Below, in pieces: positions 40,551-48,441 of a stretch of DNA of 64,000 nt; the stretch's first letter is position 1, and each line of letters starts with the position of its first letter. The position numbers and the translations under genes are program-made. The DNA comes from a virus, in IMG/VR virus record IMGVR_UViG_3300022932_000014, positions 62,001-126,000 of that record; one strand, written 5' to 3'. The notes under the pieces are model-generated. The model was given only the letters and a program-made list of their open reading frames with translations, was not told the origin of the DNA and ran no database searches.

Positions 40551-41660
40551 ATGATTAGATCCTCGAAAGAAACCACGAAAGAAACTTTTAAAAATATCAA
40601 AGATGGTCAATCGGGAGTTTATAAACCGTTAAAGACTAGATTCGCACATTTAAATGATATATGTCACGGAGGATTAACTAAGCAAAAAATTTACTCACTT
40701 GGCGCATTATCAAGCTTCGGTAAAAGCCATGTACTCAGACAAATAGAGGCCGACATATTTGATGAGAAACTAAATCCAGGAGCAAAAGAAACAGTTGTTT
40801 TATGTAAAGTGGATTGGGAGATGAATAAAGAGGAAATGGTTCTGGCCAGAGTTCATGAAAAAACTGGAAAACCATATGACTACTTAATGTTTGAGACTCC
40901 AGATGAAGAAACTAAAAAAGCTTTTAATGAAGTTTATTTAGAATTAGAATCTGATCATATTTTTGAAACTTTTGACACTTATAAACCTGATAAATTTTAT
41001 GAGGATGTTAGAGCTTTCACAGATCAACATCAGGATAAAAAACAAATTGTTTTAACTATTGATAATATAAATTTAGTGGACACTGAGAATTCAGATGAAT
41101 CTAAAGCAATTGCTCGGTTAATTACTCACATTATTAAATTAAAAAGAGAGGTCAAAAACTTAACTGTACTGATCCTTTGTCAATTAAATCGCGATCTCAA
41201 GGAAAGGCTTTTAAATCCAAAAGAACATTTTCCACGAACAACCGATTTCTATTATAGTTCTAAAATAGAGCACGCTTCAGATGTACAGATAGTTTTACAC
41301 AATCCTTTCTTACTTGGTATAGATGAGTATGGAGCAGTTAATACAGAACGATACGCTTATTTAGATAAATATTTGGTTCCTAAAAATAAGTACTCCTGTT
41401 TTAAAACGCAGGGATTAGTATTCTTCCATTATGTTAAAGTACGTCTTAAAAACGGATTGAAGGATTTTAGGGATTTATATATTGAAGAAGTGTATAAACC
41501 AGACGAAGCTAAAGATAACACACCGAAACCAAGTTTTTCTACAACTACATTACCATCATTCAATACTGTTGATTTCACTGTAGAGAAGCCGTTACCTCAG
41601 ATTTCACTTAATGATGCTTTTGGAGTTTCTAATAAAGATGATTCAAATTCTCCTTTTTAA
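40551..41660 (+). CDS. DnaB-like replicative helicase (RecA-fold domain only)
   Basis: 369 aa. GALSSFGKSH (about 51-60) is a Walker A variant with S-F before GKS, VLTIDNINLV (about 167-176) is Walker B, and LILCQLNRDLKERL, then SSKIEHASDVQIVLHNP, correspond to the DnaB H3 and H4 blocks. The N-terminal DnaB interaction domain is absent. The C-terminus is a Ser/Thr/Pro-rich linker ending DDSNSPF, acidic with a terminal Pro-Phe like the tip of SSB. It would unwind the fork for the PolB encoded at 48750. Confidence 0.8.
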   Translation: MIRSSKETTKETFKNIKDGQSGVYKPLKTRFAHLNDICHGGLTKQKIYSLGALSSFGKSHVLRQIEADIFDEKLNPGAKETVVLCKVDWEMNKEEMVLARVHEKTGKPYDYLMFETPDEETKKAFNEVYLELESDHIFETFDTYKPDKFYEDVRAFTDQHQDKKQIVLTIDNINLVDTENSDESKAIARLITHIIKLKREVKNLTVLILCQLNRDLKERLLNPKEHFPRTTDFYYSSKIEHASDVQIVLHNPFLLGIDEYGAVNTERYAYLDKYLVPKNKYSCFKTQGLVFFHYVKVRLKNGLKDFRDLYIEEVYKPDEAKDNTPKPSFSTTTLPSFNTVDFTVEKPLPQISLNDAFGVSNKDDSNSPF

Positions 41661-41664
41661 ACTT

Positions 41665-41678
41665 TTTTCGCGCGAAAA
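41665..41678. repeat. Copy of the CG-core palindromic motif (TTTTCGCGCGAAAA)
   Basis: Perfect 14-bp palindrome just after the helicase stop codon. Confidence 0.65.
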
Positions 41679-41697
41679 CAAACTAAAAAATAAAACT

Positions 41698-41928
41698 ATG
41701 AAAAAATTACTATTACTAATAACACTACTTTCAGTACTATCTTGTAAAAAAGCAGTTACACTCGAAGAAAGTAAGATTGACATTCAAAAAGAAAAAGTAA
41801 TCAGGATCAATGGCAGGGAATGGTATTTGACAACTGCCTCTGATGGACATGAGTATATTGATAATTCAGGTTATCATGATTATATGTGCATGCATTATGT
41901 AGACTGTAAAAAATGTGCTAAAAATTAA
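41698..41928 (+). CDS. Small lipoprotein, 76 aa
   Basis: The ATG at 41698 is chosen over an upstream in-frame ATG because it begins a lipoprotein signal MKKLLLLITLLSVLSC with lipobox LSC. The mature part of about 60 aa ends with CMHYVDCKKC, so further Cys are present. Envelope location expected; function unknown. Confidence 0.7.
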   Translation: MKKLLLLITLLSVLSCKKAVTLEESKIDIQKEKVIRINGREWYLTTASDGHEYIDNSGYHDYMCMHYVDCKKCAKN

Positions 41929-41953
41929 ATACAGACAATTAAAATAAAACATT

Positions 41954-42154
41954 ATGTACACACTAACAAACGAAGAACTAGAGCAGTTTCTAATAGAAAC
42001 AGATTCCTTTTATGATTGCCCAGATGAAGATTCTAAACAAAGAATGAGGGATTCATATAGAAAGGTAGAAGCAGAAAGTAATCAGCAGATAGTTGAAGCT
42101 GGAGGTTTTACAAAATGGTATGAGAGTGGGAGAGGTAGATTATTAAGTATCTAA
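41954..42154 (+). CDS. Hypothetical acidic protein, 66 aa
   Basis: Acidic helical protein with SFYDCPDEDSKQRMRDSYRK. Unrecognised. Confidence 0.6.
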   Translation: MYTLTNEELEQFLIETDSFYDCPDEDSKQRMRDSYRKVEAESNQQIVEAGGFTKWYESGRGRLLSI

Positions 42155-42164
42155 GATTAAAACT

Positions 42165-42317
42165 ATGAGTCCAGAAGATAAAAAAGCTATGTTAGCAAGA
42201 AAAACAACTTTCATTAAAAATATGCCTAGATATACTTCTTGTAAATCAGCATATAAGAAAGGGTTTCAAGATGCATTAGAATATTATAGTAACAAAGTAA
42301 ATGATAATGTAAAATGA
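42165..42317 (+). CDS. Hypothetical basic protein, 50 aa
   Basis: Lys-rich helical protein with an ATGA overlap to the next gene. Unrecognised. Confidence 0.55.
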   Translation: MSPEDKKAMLARKTTFIKNMPRYTSCKSAYKKGFQDALEYYSNKVNDNVK

Positions 42318-42484
42318 AATACATACAACTAAAAACAAAAGAACAGTTTAAAGAAACAATGACTCAGTATAACAGTAAATGGAAGTTATATATGTGGGAT
42401 TATTTTAAAGAGAATACATGTTATATTCCAGATGAAAATTGTTTTATAAGTTTAGATAAAGCTATTCCACTTTTCGGGAATTAA
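42314..42484 (+). CDS. Hypothetical protein, 56 aa
   Basis: Aromatic, with WKLYMWDYFKENTCYIPDEN. Last gene before the 880-base gene-free block. Confidence 0.55.
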   Translation: MKYIQLKTKEQFKETMTQYNSKWKLYMWDYFKENTCYIPDENCFISLDKAIPLFGN

Positions 42485-42562
42485 ATTGATTATTACATAT
42501 TTTTAGTTTAACTGTGTTTTTATTTCTTTTCCGCCGAAATTAAGGCTTACTCTAAAATTAAG

Positions 42563-42589
42563 TTGTTTGGTGAATGGGTATTATTTTTG
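42563..42589 (+). promoter_or_regulatory. Probable promoter of the structured RNA
   Basis: TATTTTTG at 42582-42589 matches TAnnTTTG; TTG at 42563-42565 is 16 bases upstream, shorter than usual. A CCGCCGAAA motif copy lies just before it. Confidence 0.5.
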
Positions 42590-42595
42590 TATATT

Positions 42596-42750
42596 TACAG
42601 CTTTAAAATACGAAATACGCAGATTTTATCCTTCACCTCTAAAATCGTCTAAAATAATAAGATAATCTCTTAGCAATAAAGACTAATAGAATGAGAAGTG
42701 TGAAGGCTCCTTATCTATTAGTCTTTTGCGTTAGGAGATTTTTGTATTTT
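42596..42750 (+). ncRNA. Structured RNA module with long hairpin, pseudoknot and terminator-like end
   Basis: AGACTAATAGA (42680-42690) pairs perfectly with TCTATTAGTCT (42714-42724), extended outward by AATCTC (42664-42669) with GAGATT (42735-42740). CCTTCAC (42630-42636) can pair with GTGAAGG (42700-42706) inside the hairpin loop, which makes a pseudoknot. T runs follow at 42739-42750, so transcription may stop here. No reading frame of note. Family not recognised. Confidence 0.6.
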
Positions 42751-43060
42751 TAAATAGGCGGTACAGAAGTGTATCACATCCTAGAGAGCGAAAGTTAGTA
42801 TAGGATCAGAAGTCGGGTTGTAATTCTCAAATAGAGAATGAGTTGTCCCCGATAGCCGAAAAAATTGCTTATATATAAGTTAGTGGGTACATTTAGACAA
42901 GATACGATGAAATGGGTAAATCTTGCAGTACGTTAGGTGAACGAGGAAATAATACACCCTCAACGAACGGCACTTAGCTAAAGTTATAAGTTAAAATCGC
43001 CACTAAGTGATTGGATGGTCAAGGGACGTAAAAGTTCTTAAAGGGGATTCTTATGCTCGA
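42751..43060 (+). ncRNA. Second structured RNA module, higher in GC than surroundings
   Basis: Several local stems are visible: ATCCTA/TAGGAT (about 42778-42806), ATTCTC/GAGAAT within a TCGGG/CCCCGA stem (about 42811-42853), GCTTATATATAAG, CAAGAT/ATCTTG (about 42898-42925) and CACTTAG/CTAAGTG (about 42971-43009). No open frame of useful length on either strand. Phage-borne large RNAs such as GOLLD and ROOL are possible relatives, but no diagnostic sequence was recognised. Confidence 0.55.
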
Positions 43061-43368
43061 AAATTACTTTATTAATTGTATTATTATTTACTTCTTGTGC
43101 TTTACTTTTTTGGCGGAATAATTAAAATAACTGTTTTTGACATTCTTTACCTACAGAGTTTCCGCCGCTATAATTAATAGCACATATTTATTTAACAGTT
43201 TTGCCAATCTTCGCGCGTAAAAGAGTAAAGAACAGTTGAAAAAAGAAACGGAAGTTAATATAAAGTCACTGTTAGAAGCCCTAATTATACCCAATTTAAA
43301 AATAATTTCAAATTTAATTAGGATATATAAAAATAATGATTACATTTGTAAAATAAAATAATAAAAAT
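43061..43368 (+). other. AT-rich spacer with motif copies and a weak promoter
   Basis: No gene. GGCGGAA at 43112-43118 is inverted as TTCCGCC at 43160-43166, and a CTTCGCGCGTAAAAG motif copy is at about 43208. TACATTTG at 43341-43348 could serve as the -7 element for the gene at 43369, although its -33 is poor. Confidence 0.5.
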
Positions 43369-43743
43369 ATGAAAGAAAGATTAATAAATTTTAAAACAGC
43401 AAAATTAGCTGATAAGAAAGGTTCTGGTAAAATTCACTTTATATCTCACGATAATTTTTCGTTTATTAGAGGTGAAAAAGAATATAAAAGGCCATCTCAA
43501 TCCTTGCTTCAAAAATGGCTCAGAGATGAATTTAATATTATAGTTGAGGCTATCTCTCATTACGACTCCACACAATTACCCCTTTCAAAAACAAATATAG
43601 TAAAACCTATTGGATGGTTTGCTTGGAATTATTATGATAATAATTTTTCACCAGAACAAGCACCTAAGTTCAGTACTTATGAAAAAGCACTGGAGTTCGG
43701 ATTACAAGAAGGATTGAAATTAATTCAGACAAAAGAAAATTAA
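43369..43743 (+). CDS. Conserved Bacteroidetes phage protein, family with 44230 and 46837, 124 aa
   Basis: SQSLLQKWLRDEFNIIVEAISHYD (about 44-66) and the end TYEKALEFGLQEGLKLI are shared with the proteins encoded at 46837 (SLLKKWLRE, YEDALEFGLIEALKMV) and, more weakly, 44230. Three copies within 4 kb point to local duplication. Widespread in Bacteroidetes phages and prophages; function unknown. Confidence 0.75.
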   Translation: MKERLINFKTAKLADKKGSGKIHFISHDNFSFIRGEKEYKRPSQSLLQKWLRDEFNIIVEAISHYDSTQLPLSKTNIVKPIGWFAWNYYDNNFSPEQAPKFSTYEKALEFGLQEGLKLIQTKEN

Positions 43744-43753
43744 AACATCGATT

Positions 43754-43924
43754 ATGAAAAATAAAATAATAACATATAAACAAAAAGGGAAAACAATCTG
43801 TGGTCAATATTTAGCTCAAATTGATATTGGCGAAGACTCTCAAATTATTATTGTATCCAATAAATTAAAGGACAGAAACATTCTTTTCACTGAGATTAAA
43901 AATACTGTTAAGAAACTAATCTAA
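43754..43924 (+). CDS. Hypothetical protein, 56 aa
   Basis: Beta-rich basic protein (IITYKQKGKTICGQYLAQI). Unrecognised. Confidence 0.55.
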   Translation: MKNKIITYKQKGKTICGQYLAQIDIGEDSQIIIVSNKLKDRNILFTEIKNTVKKLI

Positions 43925-43971
43925 TTTGCCGCAAAAAAGATTAAAACAGTAGAAAATAATCAACAAAAAGC

Positions 43972-44002
43972 TTGTAGGAATCAAAAGTAATACTTAGATT
44001 TG
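43972..44002 (+). promoter_or_regulatory. Bacteroidetes-type promoter
   Basis: TTG at 43972-43974, 20 bases, TAGATTTG at 43995-44002; ATG at 44021. Confidence 0.8.
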
Positions 44003-44020
44003 CTGAAATAAAACTAATAA

Positions 44021-44233
44021 ATGGAAACAATAGAAGAAAAACTCAGAATCTATTGGGAGCGCCGAAAAAACTGTGAAAAAGGAAAACATAAATTAAAAGA
44101 CAACAGTTTCGGTATTACTTGGTGTGTGACTTGCGGATATTTATCTAATAAACCTGCTCCCATAACAGCATTTAAAAACAGTAATCTATTACAACCTGAG
44201 GATCAATTAATTTGGCCAAATAAAATAATATGA
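44021..44233 (+). CDS. Small zinc-finger-like protein, 70 aa
   Basis: C18-type Cys followed by H and a WCVTCGY pair gives CEKGKH...CVTC, a possible zinc site. ATGA overlap with the next gene. Confidence 0.6.
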   Translation: METIEEKLRIYWERRKNCEKGKHKLKDNSFGITWCVTCGYLSNKPAPITAFKNSNLLQPEDQLIWPNKII

Positions 44234-44565
44234 AAGAAATTTGTAAACTAGCGCACGAAAAAGGATTTAAAGCAAAAGCATTAAGTACTGATTGGACTCT
44301 TAAAGATTATAATGGTAAAAACTCTGGTTTTAAGATAAGTGACACATGTGATTATCTATTACTTTGTGAGATTCAGAAGTGGATAGCAGATGAGTTTGAA
44401 ATTTATATTCAAGTTTTCTATCATAAAAGTAGTAAATTCGAAGTAATGGTAGTTAATTCTTCTGATAATGTGATAAGTACAGAGTTATTTGGAGAAATGT
44501 TTATCAGTTATGAAGAAGCTTTAATGGCGGGGATAAAACAAACATTAGAAAATGACACAAAATAA
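44230..44565 (+). CDS. Diverged member of the 43369 family, 111 aa
   Basis: LCEIQKWIADEFEIYIQVFYH and the final SYEEALMAGIKQTL line up with the SLLQKWLRDEFNI and YEKALEFGLQEGL blocks of the neighbouring paralogues; the N-terminus AHEKGFKAKAL differs. Confidence 0.65.
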   Translation: MKEICKLAHEKGFKAKALSTDWTLKDYNGKNSGFKISDTCDYLLLCEIQKWIADEFEIYIQVFYHKSSKFEVMVVNSSDNVISTELFGEMFISYEEALMAGIKQTLENDTK

Positions 44566-44653
44566 CACTTTCTTACAAGACTCCAAAGAACACGAAGCAA
44601 ACTTCAATATAAACAAAAATATTTATTGCAATGAAATACGAACTACAAGATAG
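44552..44653 (+). CDS. Hypothetical peptide, 33 aa
   Basis: Frame overlapping both neighbours (14 and 23 bases); Asn-rich. Uncertain. Confidence 0.35.
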   Translation: MTQNNTFLQDSKEHEANFNINKNIYCNEIRTTR

Positions 44654-44810
44654 ATATCCAGGATGTCCAGATTATTTCAAAAAAGGAACAGTTTTAATTA
44701 GGTACTCACCTATTTTTGGATTTAGTTATTATTCCGATATTTATGATAATTTTAGAATCGCCTCGAAAATAGTAGAAAACGAGCCACTTTGGTTTAAAAA
44801 TTTAGAATAA
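44631..44810 (+). CDS. Hypothetical protein, 59 aa
   Basis: Aromatic small protein (YSPIFGFSYYSDIYDNF). Unrecognised. Confidence 0.55.
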   Translation: MKYELQDRYPGCPDYFKKGTVLIRYSPIFGFSYYSDIYDNFRIASKIVENEPLWFKNLE

Positions 44811-44811
44811 T

Positions 44812-45057
44812 ATGGATACAGGAGCATATATGCAAAACCAAATGGATAATCAAATCGAGGCAGGAATAAGAATGAAAGATGCTTTTGATGAGTGGATTTT
44901 TGAAGCTTGTAATTATAAAGCGATCAACAGTAGAAAAGATGTACACGACTTATTTCCAATAGTAGATTTAACAGATGCTAAACTATCATTTTTAGATGGT
45001 ATGTCGGCGGAAGAATATTCAAAAACAAATTTAAAATTATGCCAAGAACAGACATAG
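44812..45057 (+). CDS. Hypothetical protein, 81 aa
   Basis: Helical, with a GMSAEEYSKTNLKLCQ end. Overlaps the next gene by 19 bases. Confidence 0.6.
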   Translation: MDTGAYMQNQMDNQIEAGIRMKDAFDEWIFEACNYKAINSRKDVHDLFPIVDLTDAKLSFLDGMSAEEYSKTNLKLCQEQT

Positions 45058-45494
45058 ATTTCAGCAAACATATTTTATATGAAACACACTACACTAATCC
45101 TATCACAGGACATAATCTAGATGTGTGGGAATTAAAAGTACCAAATACAATGTGGTATAGAGTTATTTTCATTAATTCTTGCGGTGTTTTAACAATTGAT
45201 GGCGATTATGGCCGTTTTAGTTTTTCTAGAGAATTTCATCCATCGAAGGAAGGTCGGGTAAGTGATGGGTATTGGCTAGAAAAGATGAGAAGAGATAATT
45301 CTTTAACTTATGATGAATATGATTCAGAGGCCACGGAAAAAGAAATACAAGAATTAATTGATACAGGACTCCAAGAATATGGTTATGAAGGAGAGGATTT
45401 AAAAAAGTTAAAAAGGCAGTTAACCGATTTATTAGATTATGTTGACGATAAAATAGCATATCAGTATCATGCTTTTAGAGGAGACATAGATTGA
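45039..45494 (+). CDS. Hypothetical protein, 151 aa
   Basis: N-half beta-rich (YRVIFINSCGVLTIDGDYGRF), C-half acidic and helical. The pattern of a short beta domain with TIDGDYG followed by a charged helix is common in phage proteins of unknown role. Confidence 0.65.
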   Translation: MPRTDIDFSKHILYETHYTNPITGHNLDVWELKVPNTMWYRVIFINSCGVLTIDGDYGRFSFSREFHPSKEGRVSDGYWLEKMRRDNSLTYDEYDSEATEKEIQELIDTGLQEYGYEGEDLKKLKRQLTDLLDYVDDKIAYQYHAFRGDID

Positions 45495-45503
45495 GAATAT
45501 GAA

Positions 45504-45608
45504 ATGATTCCTTATTGTAAACAACAAAATATTCAATTAGACATTTGTTTTGATGCATTTGATTGGATTTGCCAAAAAATGAAAGAAGATGAAAACAAAA
45601 CTGCTTAG
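45504..45608 (+). CDS. Hypothetical peptide, 34 aa
   Basis: Small Cys-containing frame overlapping the next gene by 20 bases. Uncertain. Confidence 0.4.
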   Translation: MIPYCKQQNIQLDICFDAFDWICQKMKEDENKTA

Positions 45609-45903
45609 AAAAATACGTAAAAGATACGAGATAAATTACTATCCTAATGGTTATGATTTTGGAAGTGGGTATGATACTAATACAGAATGTGTAGCATTAA
45701 TAGATACAGGATTTTGGACTTTTAAAGCGAGTCCTATTATACACAGAGTATTTCTTGTTGGAGGAACCAGTAAAGAATATGGTTTTAAAGAATGTTTAAA
45801 CCAATTAAATAATATCATAATAAATAAATATGACTACTATGGAACTCGCCGCAATAAAAAACTAGAAAAGAAAGAGGAAAAGCTATGGCACGTTATAAAG
45901 TAA
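45589..45903 (+). CDS. Hypothetical basic protein, 104 aa
   Basis: Aromatic and basic; the C-terminus RRNKKLEKKEEKLW is encoded over a CTCGCCGCAATAAAAAAC motif copy. Overlaps the next gene by 19 bases. Confidence 0.6.
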   Translation: MKTKLLRKIRKRYEINYYPNGYDFGSGYDTNTECVALIDTGFWTFKASPIIHRVFLVGGTSKEYGFKECLNQLNNIIINKYDYYGTRRNKKLEKKEEKLWHVIK

Positions 45904-46073
45904 CAACAGAACTAAAAACACCTCTCTGGAAGAAACTGCTTAGATGGATGAGGATGTATCCTAAAATGGAAACTTTTGAACTTATATTTCATGATGCTTG
46001 GGTAGATTCATTTACTAAAAATCATATATTAGTGTCAAATGGCGCGGAAATAAAAATAATAAAGAAATTATAA
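45885..46073 (+). CDS. Hypothetical basic protein, 62 aa
   Basis: Basic N-half (TTELKTPLWKKLLRWMRMYP), beta-rich C-half. One-base overlap with the next gene. Confidence 0.6.
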   Translation: MARYKVTTELKTPLWKKLLRWMRMYPKMETFELIFHDAWVDSFTKNHILVSNGAEIKIIKKL

Positions 46074-46522
46074 TGGAAAACAAAATACTAGAATTCGTAA
46101 GAGAGTTTAACGCAGGATTAGAAAACAGTAATGAGTATAACAGCCTCCAATATCAAAATGATGGATATCAAGAAGGAATTCTGTTACCACACATTTATGC
46201 TTGGAATGATGACGAGGGAGAAGAGCATTTTAGACAAAAAGCTTTGAGTAGTTTAGTTCGTCAGTTAGATTTGTTACAAAGTGTTGCAAAAGAACTGTTA
46301 GAAGTTGAGATTACTGAGTTTTTCGCGGAAAAGAAAAAACTAATGAAAGAGAAATTTCCACAAGCAAATCTAAAATATTTTAAAGAAGCTACATTAGAAT
46401 ACAGTATATTAATATCTGGACTATACAATGTAGAATTAATAGAACAATTCGGTGAAACTGTAGAAGAAGATTTTCAATACCTTTTTGAAGGTTTAAAAAT
46501 TTCAGACATATCTTATATTTAG
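46073..46522 (+). CDS. Hypothetical protein, 149 aa
   Basis: Helical and acidic throughout, with EGEEHF-type acidic stretch and KEATLEYSILISGLYNVEL near the end. TTTTTCGCGGAAAAGAAAA (about 46319) lies inside the gene. Unrecognised. Confidence 0.65.
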   Translation: MENKILEFVREFNAGLENSNEYNSLQYQNDGYQEGILLPHIYAWNDDEGEEHFRQKALSSLVRQLDLLQSVAKELLEVEITEFFAEKKKLMKEKFPQANLKYFKEATLEYSILISGLYNVELIEQFGETVEEDFQYLFEGLKISDISYI

Positions 46523-46525
46523 TTT

Positions 46526-46663
46526 ATGAAAGAATGGTGGCAAACAGTAAATAAAGAAGATCCATATTTATGCAAACTTTACAGTAATATGTTTGGTACA
46601 GCAGAACAAAGAATCGCACAATTGTATATAATTAGGAAAGGATTTAATTTTGAAAAGAAATAA
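46526..46663 (+). CDS. Hypothetical protein, 45 aa
   Basis: Aromatic N-terminus (KEWWQTVNKED), basic end. Unrecognised. Confidence 0.5.
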   Translation: MKEWWQTVNKEDPYLCKLYSNMFGTAEQRIAQLYIIRKGFNFEKK

Positions 46664-46664
46664 T

Positions 46665-46808
46665 ATGAAAGACTCACAAATACAATTACTTATATTAGCA
46701 ATAATAGGAATATCTTTTCTAATATTTGGTATCGACGCTATAATAGTCTCAGGTATTATATTAATTGTAATTCAAGTATTAGCTTGGCTTGTAGATGCTT
46801 TTATGTAA
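46665..46808 (+). CDS. Small membrane protein, 47 aa
   Basis: Two adjacent hydrophobic segments (about 6-24 and 25-45) with almost no loops. ATG 1 base after the previous stop. Confidence 0.55.
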   Translation: MKDSQIQLLILAIIGISFLIFGIDAIIVSGIILIVIQVLAWLVDAFM

Positions 46809-46836
46809 TTCGGCGAAATAAAAACTAAAAACAGAG

Positions 46837-47295
46837 ATGAAAGAACAACACATATCCTACGAAACAGCAAAACTATGTAAAGAATTAGGTATAGACTTAC
46901 CTCACACTCATTACTATATTTATCCATTTAGACCAGCATTCAAAGCTGATGGAGAATTAAAGAAAAATGCAGTTCCTGACGATTACCATGACACAATGCT
47001 TCAGGTAGTAAGGACAAGGAAAAATCAACCTCAAATTGCTCCTGCTTATACTCAAAGTTTATTGAAAAAATGGCTGAGAGAAACACATAATATTGGAGTT
47101 GAATCATATCACGATTATGATCCTAAAGATAAAGGATCTCAATTTTATACAAGTTGGGGATATTACAATGAAAAGACAATCAATGGAACTAGAAATGTAA
47201 ATGGTTGGTATGATGAGTATAATAACTGGAAGAAATATGAAGATGCTTTGGAGTTCGGTTTGATTGAAGCTTTGAAAATGGTAAAAATTAAATAA
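46837..47295 (+). CDS. Conserved Bacteroidetes phage protein, family with 43369, 152 aa
   Basis: Fullest member of the local family: ISYETAKLCKELGID at the start, then AYTQSLLKKWLRETHNIGVES in the middle and YEDALEFGLIEALKMV at the end. These blocks recur in many Bacteroidetes phage and prophage proteins; function unknown. A CGGCGAAATAAAAAC motif copy precedes it. Confidence 0.75.
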   Translation: MKEQHISYETAKLCKELGIDLPHTHYYIYPFRPAFKADGELKKNAVPDDYHDTMLQVVRTRKNQPQIAPAYTQSLLKKWLRETHNIGVESYHDYDPKDKGSQFYTSWGYYNEKTINGTRNVNGWYDEYNNWKKYEDALEFGLIEALKMVKIK

Positions 47296-47300
47296 AAAAT

Positions 47301-47618
47301 ATGTATTCTAGAATTTATGATAAAGAAACAGGGTATCAAGTAAGATTTTATAACAAACATACAAAAGAAAACATTTGGAAATTTTGCAAAGATAAAAAAG
47401 AAGCTCTTAAAAAAGCAAATGAAATAGATATTGAGTATCATAAGACTTATAAGAATGAGTTACCAAAAGGTATAACTATGGATATTTCAAATAATAGGTT
47501 TAGATTTCATATATGGAATAGTCCAGACCAGCAAAATCATATAATATCTAGCAAATCATTATCTAAAGTAATTGATTCAAGAAATTACATACTTATTAAC
47601 ACTTATGGAACTATTTAG
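47301..47618 (+). CDS. AP2-like DNA-binding protein, 105 aa
   Basis: Two repeats of an aromatic/basic strand pattern, GYQVRFYNKHTKENIWKF and GITMDISNNRFRFHIWNS, each followed by a helix (KDKKEALKKANEID and KSLSKVIDSRNYIL). This resembles AP2/ERF-type domains that occur in homing endonucleases. No nuclease motif is present. Confidence 0.5.
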   Translation: MYSRIYDKETGYQVRFYNKHTKENIWKFCKDKKEALKKANEIDIEYHKTYKNELPKGITMDISNNRFRFHIWNSPDQQNHIISSKSLSKVIDSRNYILINTYGTI

Positions 47619-47918
47619 ATGAAAGATTTAGAAGAGTGGGCAAGCGAAGAACTAAGGCAATCCGCCGCGAAAAAAGAATTAGACAAAGATTTTGTAAATT
47701 TAATGATCCTAGGAATACCAACAGCTTATAAATTTGATAAAGATGGAAATATGAGTAAGATAGAAGTCTTTGAATTTAGAGATAATTCAACACGAATGTT
47801 TGAAGTAACCATTGGTGATTTTAGTGTTAAACGTAATCCAGACGAAACAGAAGAACAGTTTAAAACAAGATTGCAAATAGAGTTGGACAATAACGGATTT
47901 GATGTAGAAGTGGTTTAA
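47619..47918 (+). CDS. Hypothetical protein, 99 aa
   Basis: Acidic helical ends around a beta-rich centre; RQSAAKKELDKD is encoded by TCCGCCGCGAAAAAAGAA, one of the longest motif cores (47662-47669). Confidence 0.65.
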   Translation: MKDLEEWASEELRQSAAKKELDKDFVNLMILGIPTAYKFDKDGNMSKIEVFEFRDNSTRMFEVTIGDFSVKRNPDETEEQFKTRLQIELDNNGFDVEVV

Positions 47919-47943
47919 ATCGGCGGATAAAAAATGAGAACAA

Positions 47944-48213
47944 ATGAGTAAATTCGACGAAAGAACGGTAATAGTGCTTGACAATAGTAATTACATATCA
48001 AGCTACGCAGAAAAATGTCCATTTAAAGCCATCGTAACAGATGTTTATGAAAATGAAATACAAGTTAAATCTGTAGAGACAGATAAAGAATACGAGCTCT
48101 ATTATAGTCAGATTTTGGAAACTATGGAAATAGATGAAATTAAATTTATGCTTAGTGGAGGAGAGTATGGTATGTGGGAATATGAGAGAACAAAATCGCC
48201 GCAAAAAAGATGA
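47944..48213 (+). CDS. Hypothetical protein, 89 aa
   Basis: Beta-rich, possibly an SH3-like barrel (FKAIVTDVYENEIQVKSVET). ATGA overlap to the next gene. The opposite frame is a shadow. Confidence 0.6.
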   Translation: MSKFDERTVIVLDNSNYISSYAEKCPFKAIVTDVYENEIQVKSVETDKEYELYYSQILETMEIDEIKFMLSGGEYGMWEYERTKSPQKR

Positions 48214-48440
48214 TAACAGAAGAAAAAATTTACAAAGAACTCTCAGAAATAAGAGGAAGAATAATAGTAGGCCTAATGCATAAAGCTTACTTAGCAACAG
48301 AATACCAAAAAGAAAAACCAGAAGATCTACATCAAACAGTTTCTTATATTTCTGACAAAACTAAATGGGATTATTGCGGAATAAGTTCTAAAGAAGATTT
48401 GATTAAATTGGAGCTATTAGAGAAATTAATTAAACAGTGA
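48210..48440 (+). CDS. Hypothetical protein, 76 aa
   Basis: Helical protein, charged; unrecognised. Confidence 0.6.
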   Translation: MITEEKIYKELSEIRGRIIVGLMHKAYLATEYQKEKPEDLHQTVSYISDKTKWDYCGISSKEDLIKLELLEKLIKQ

Positions 48441-48441
48441 T

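Noticed and set aside
40254-40610. 118-aa minus-strand frame over the initiator-like gene
   Set aside because: Phe/Leu/Ile-rich shadow of a Lys/Glu-rich coding strand; no promoter or operon partner.
42596-42750. Group I intron
   Set aside because: GACTA/TAGTC pairing with a P3-like pseudoknot recalls the R and S elements, but no P4-P6 core, no split gene and no room between the elements.
47998-48297. 99-aa minus-strand frame
   Set aside because: Shadow of the plus-strand genes at 47944 and 48210; composition is typical of reverse-complemented Glu/Lys codons.
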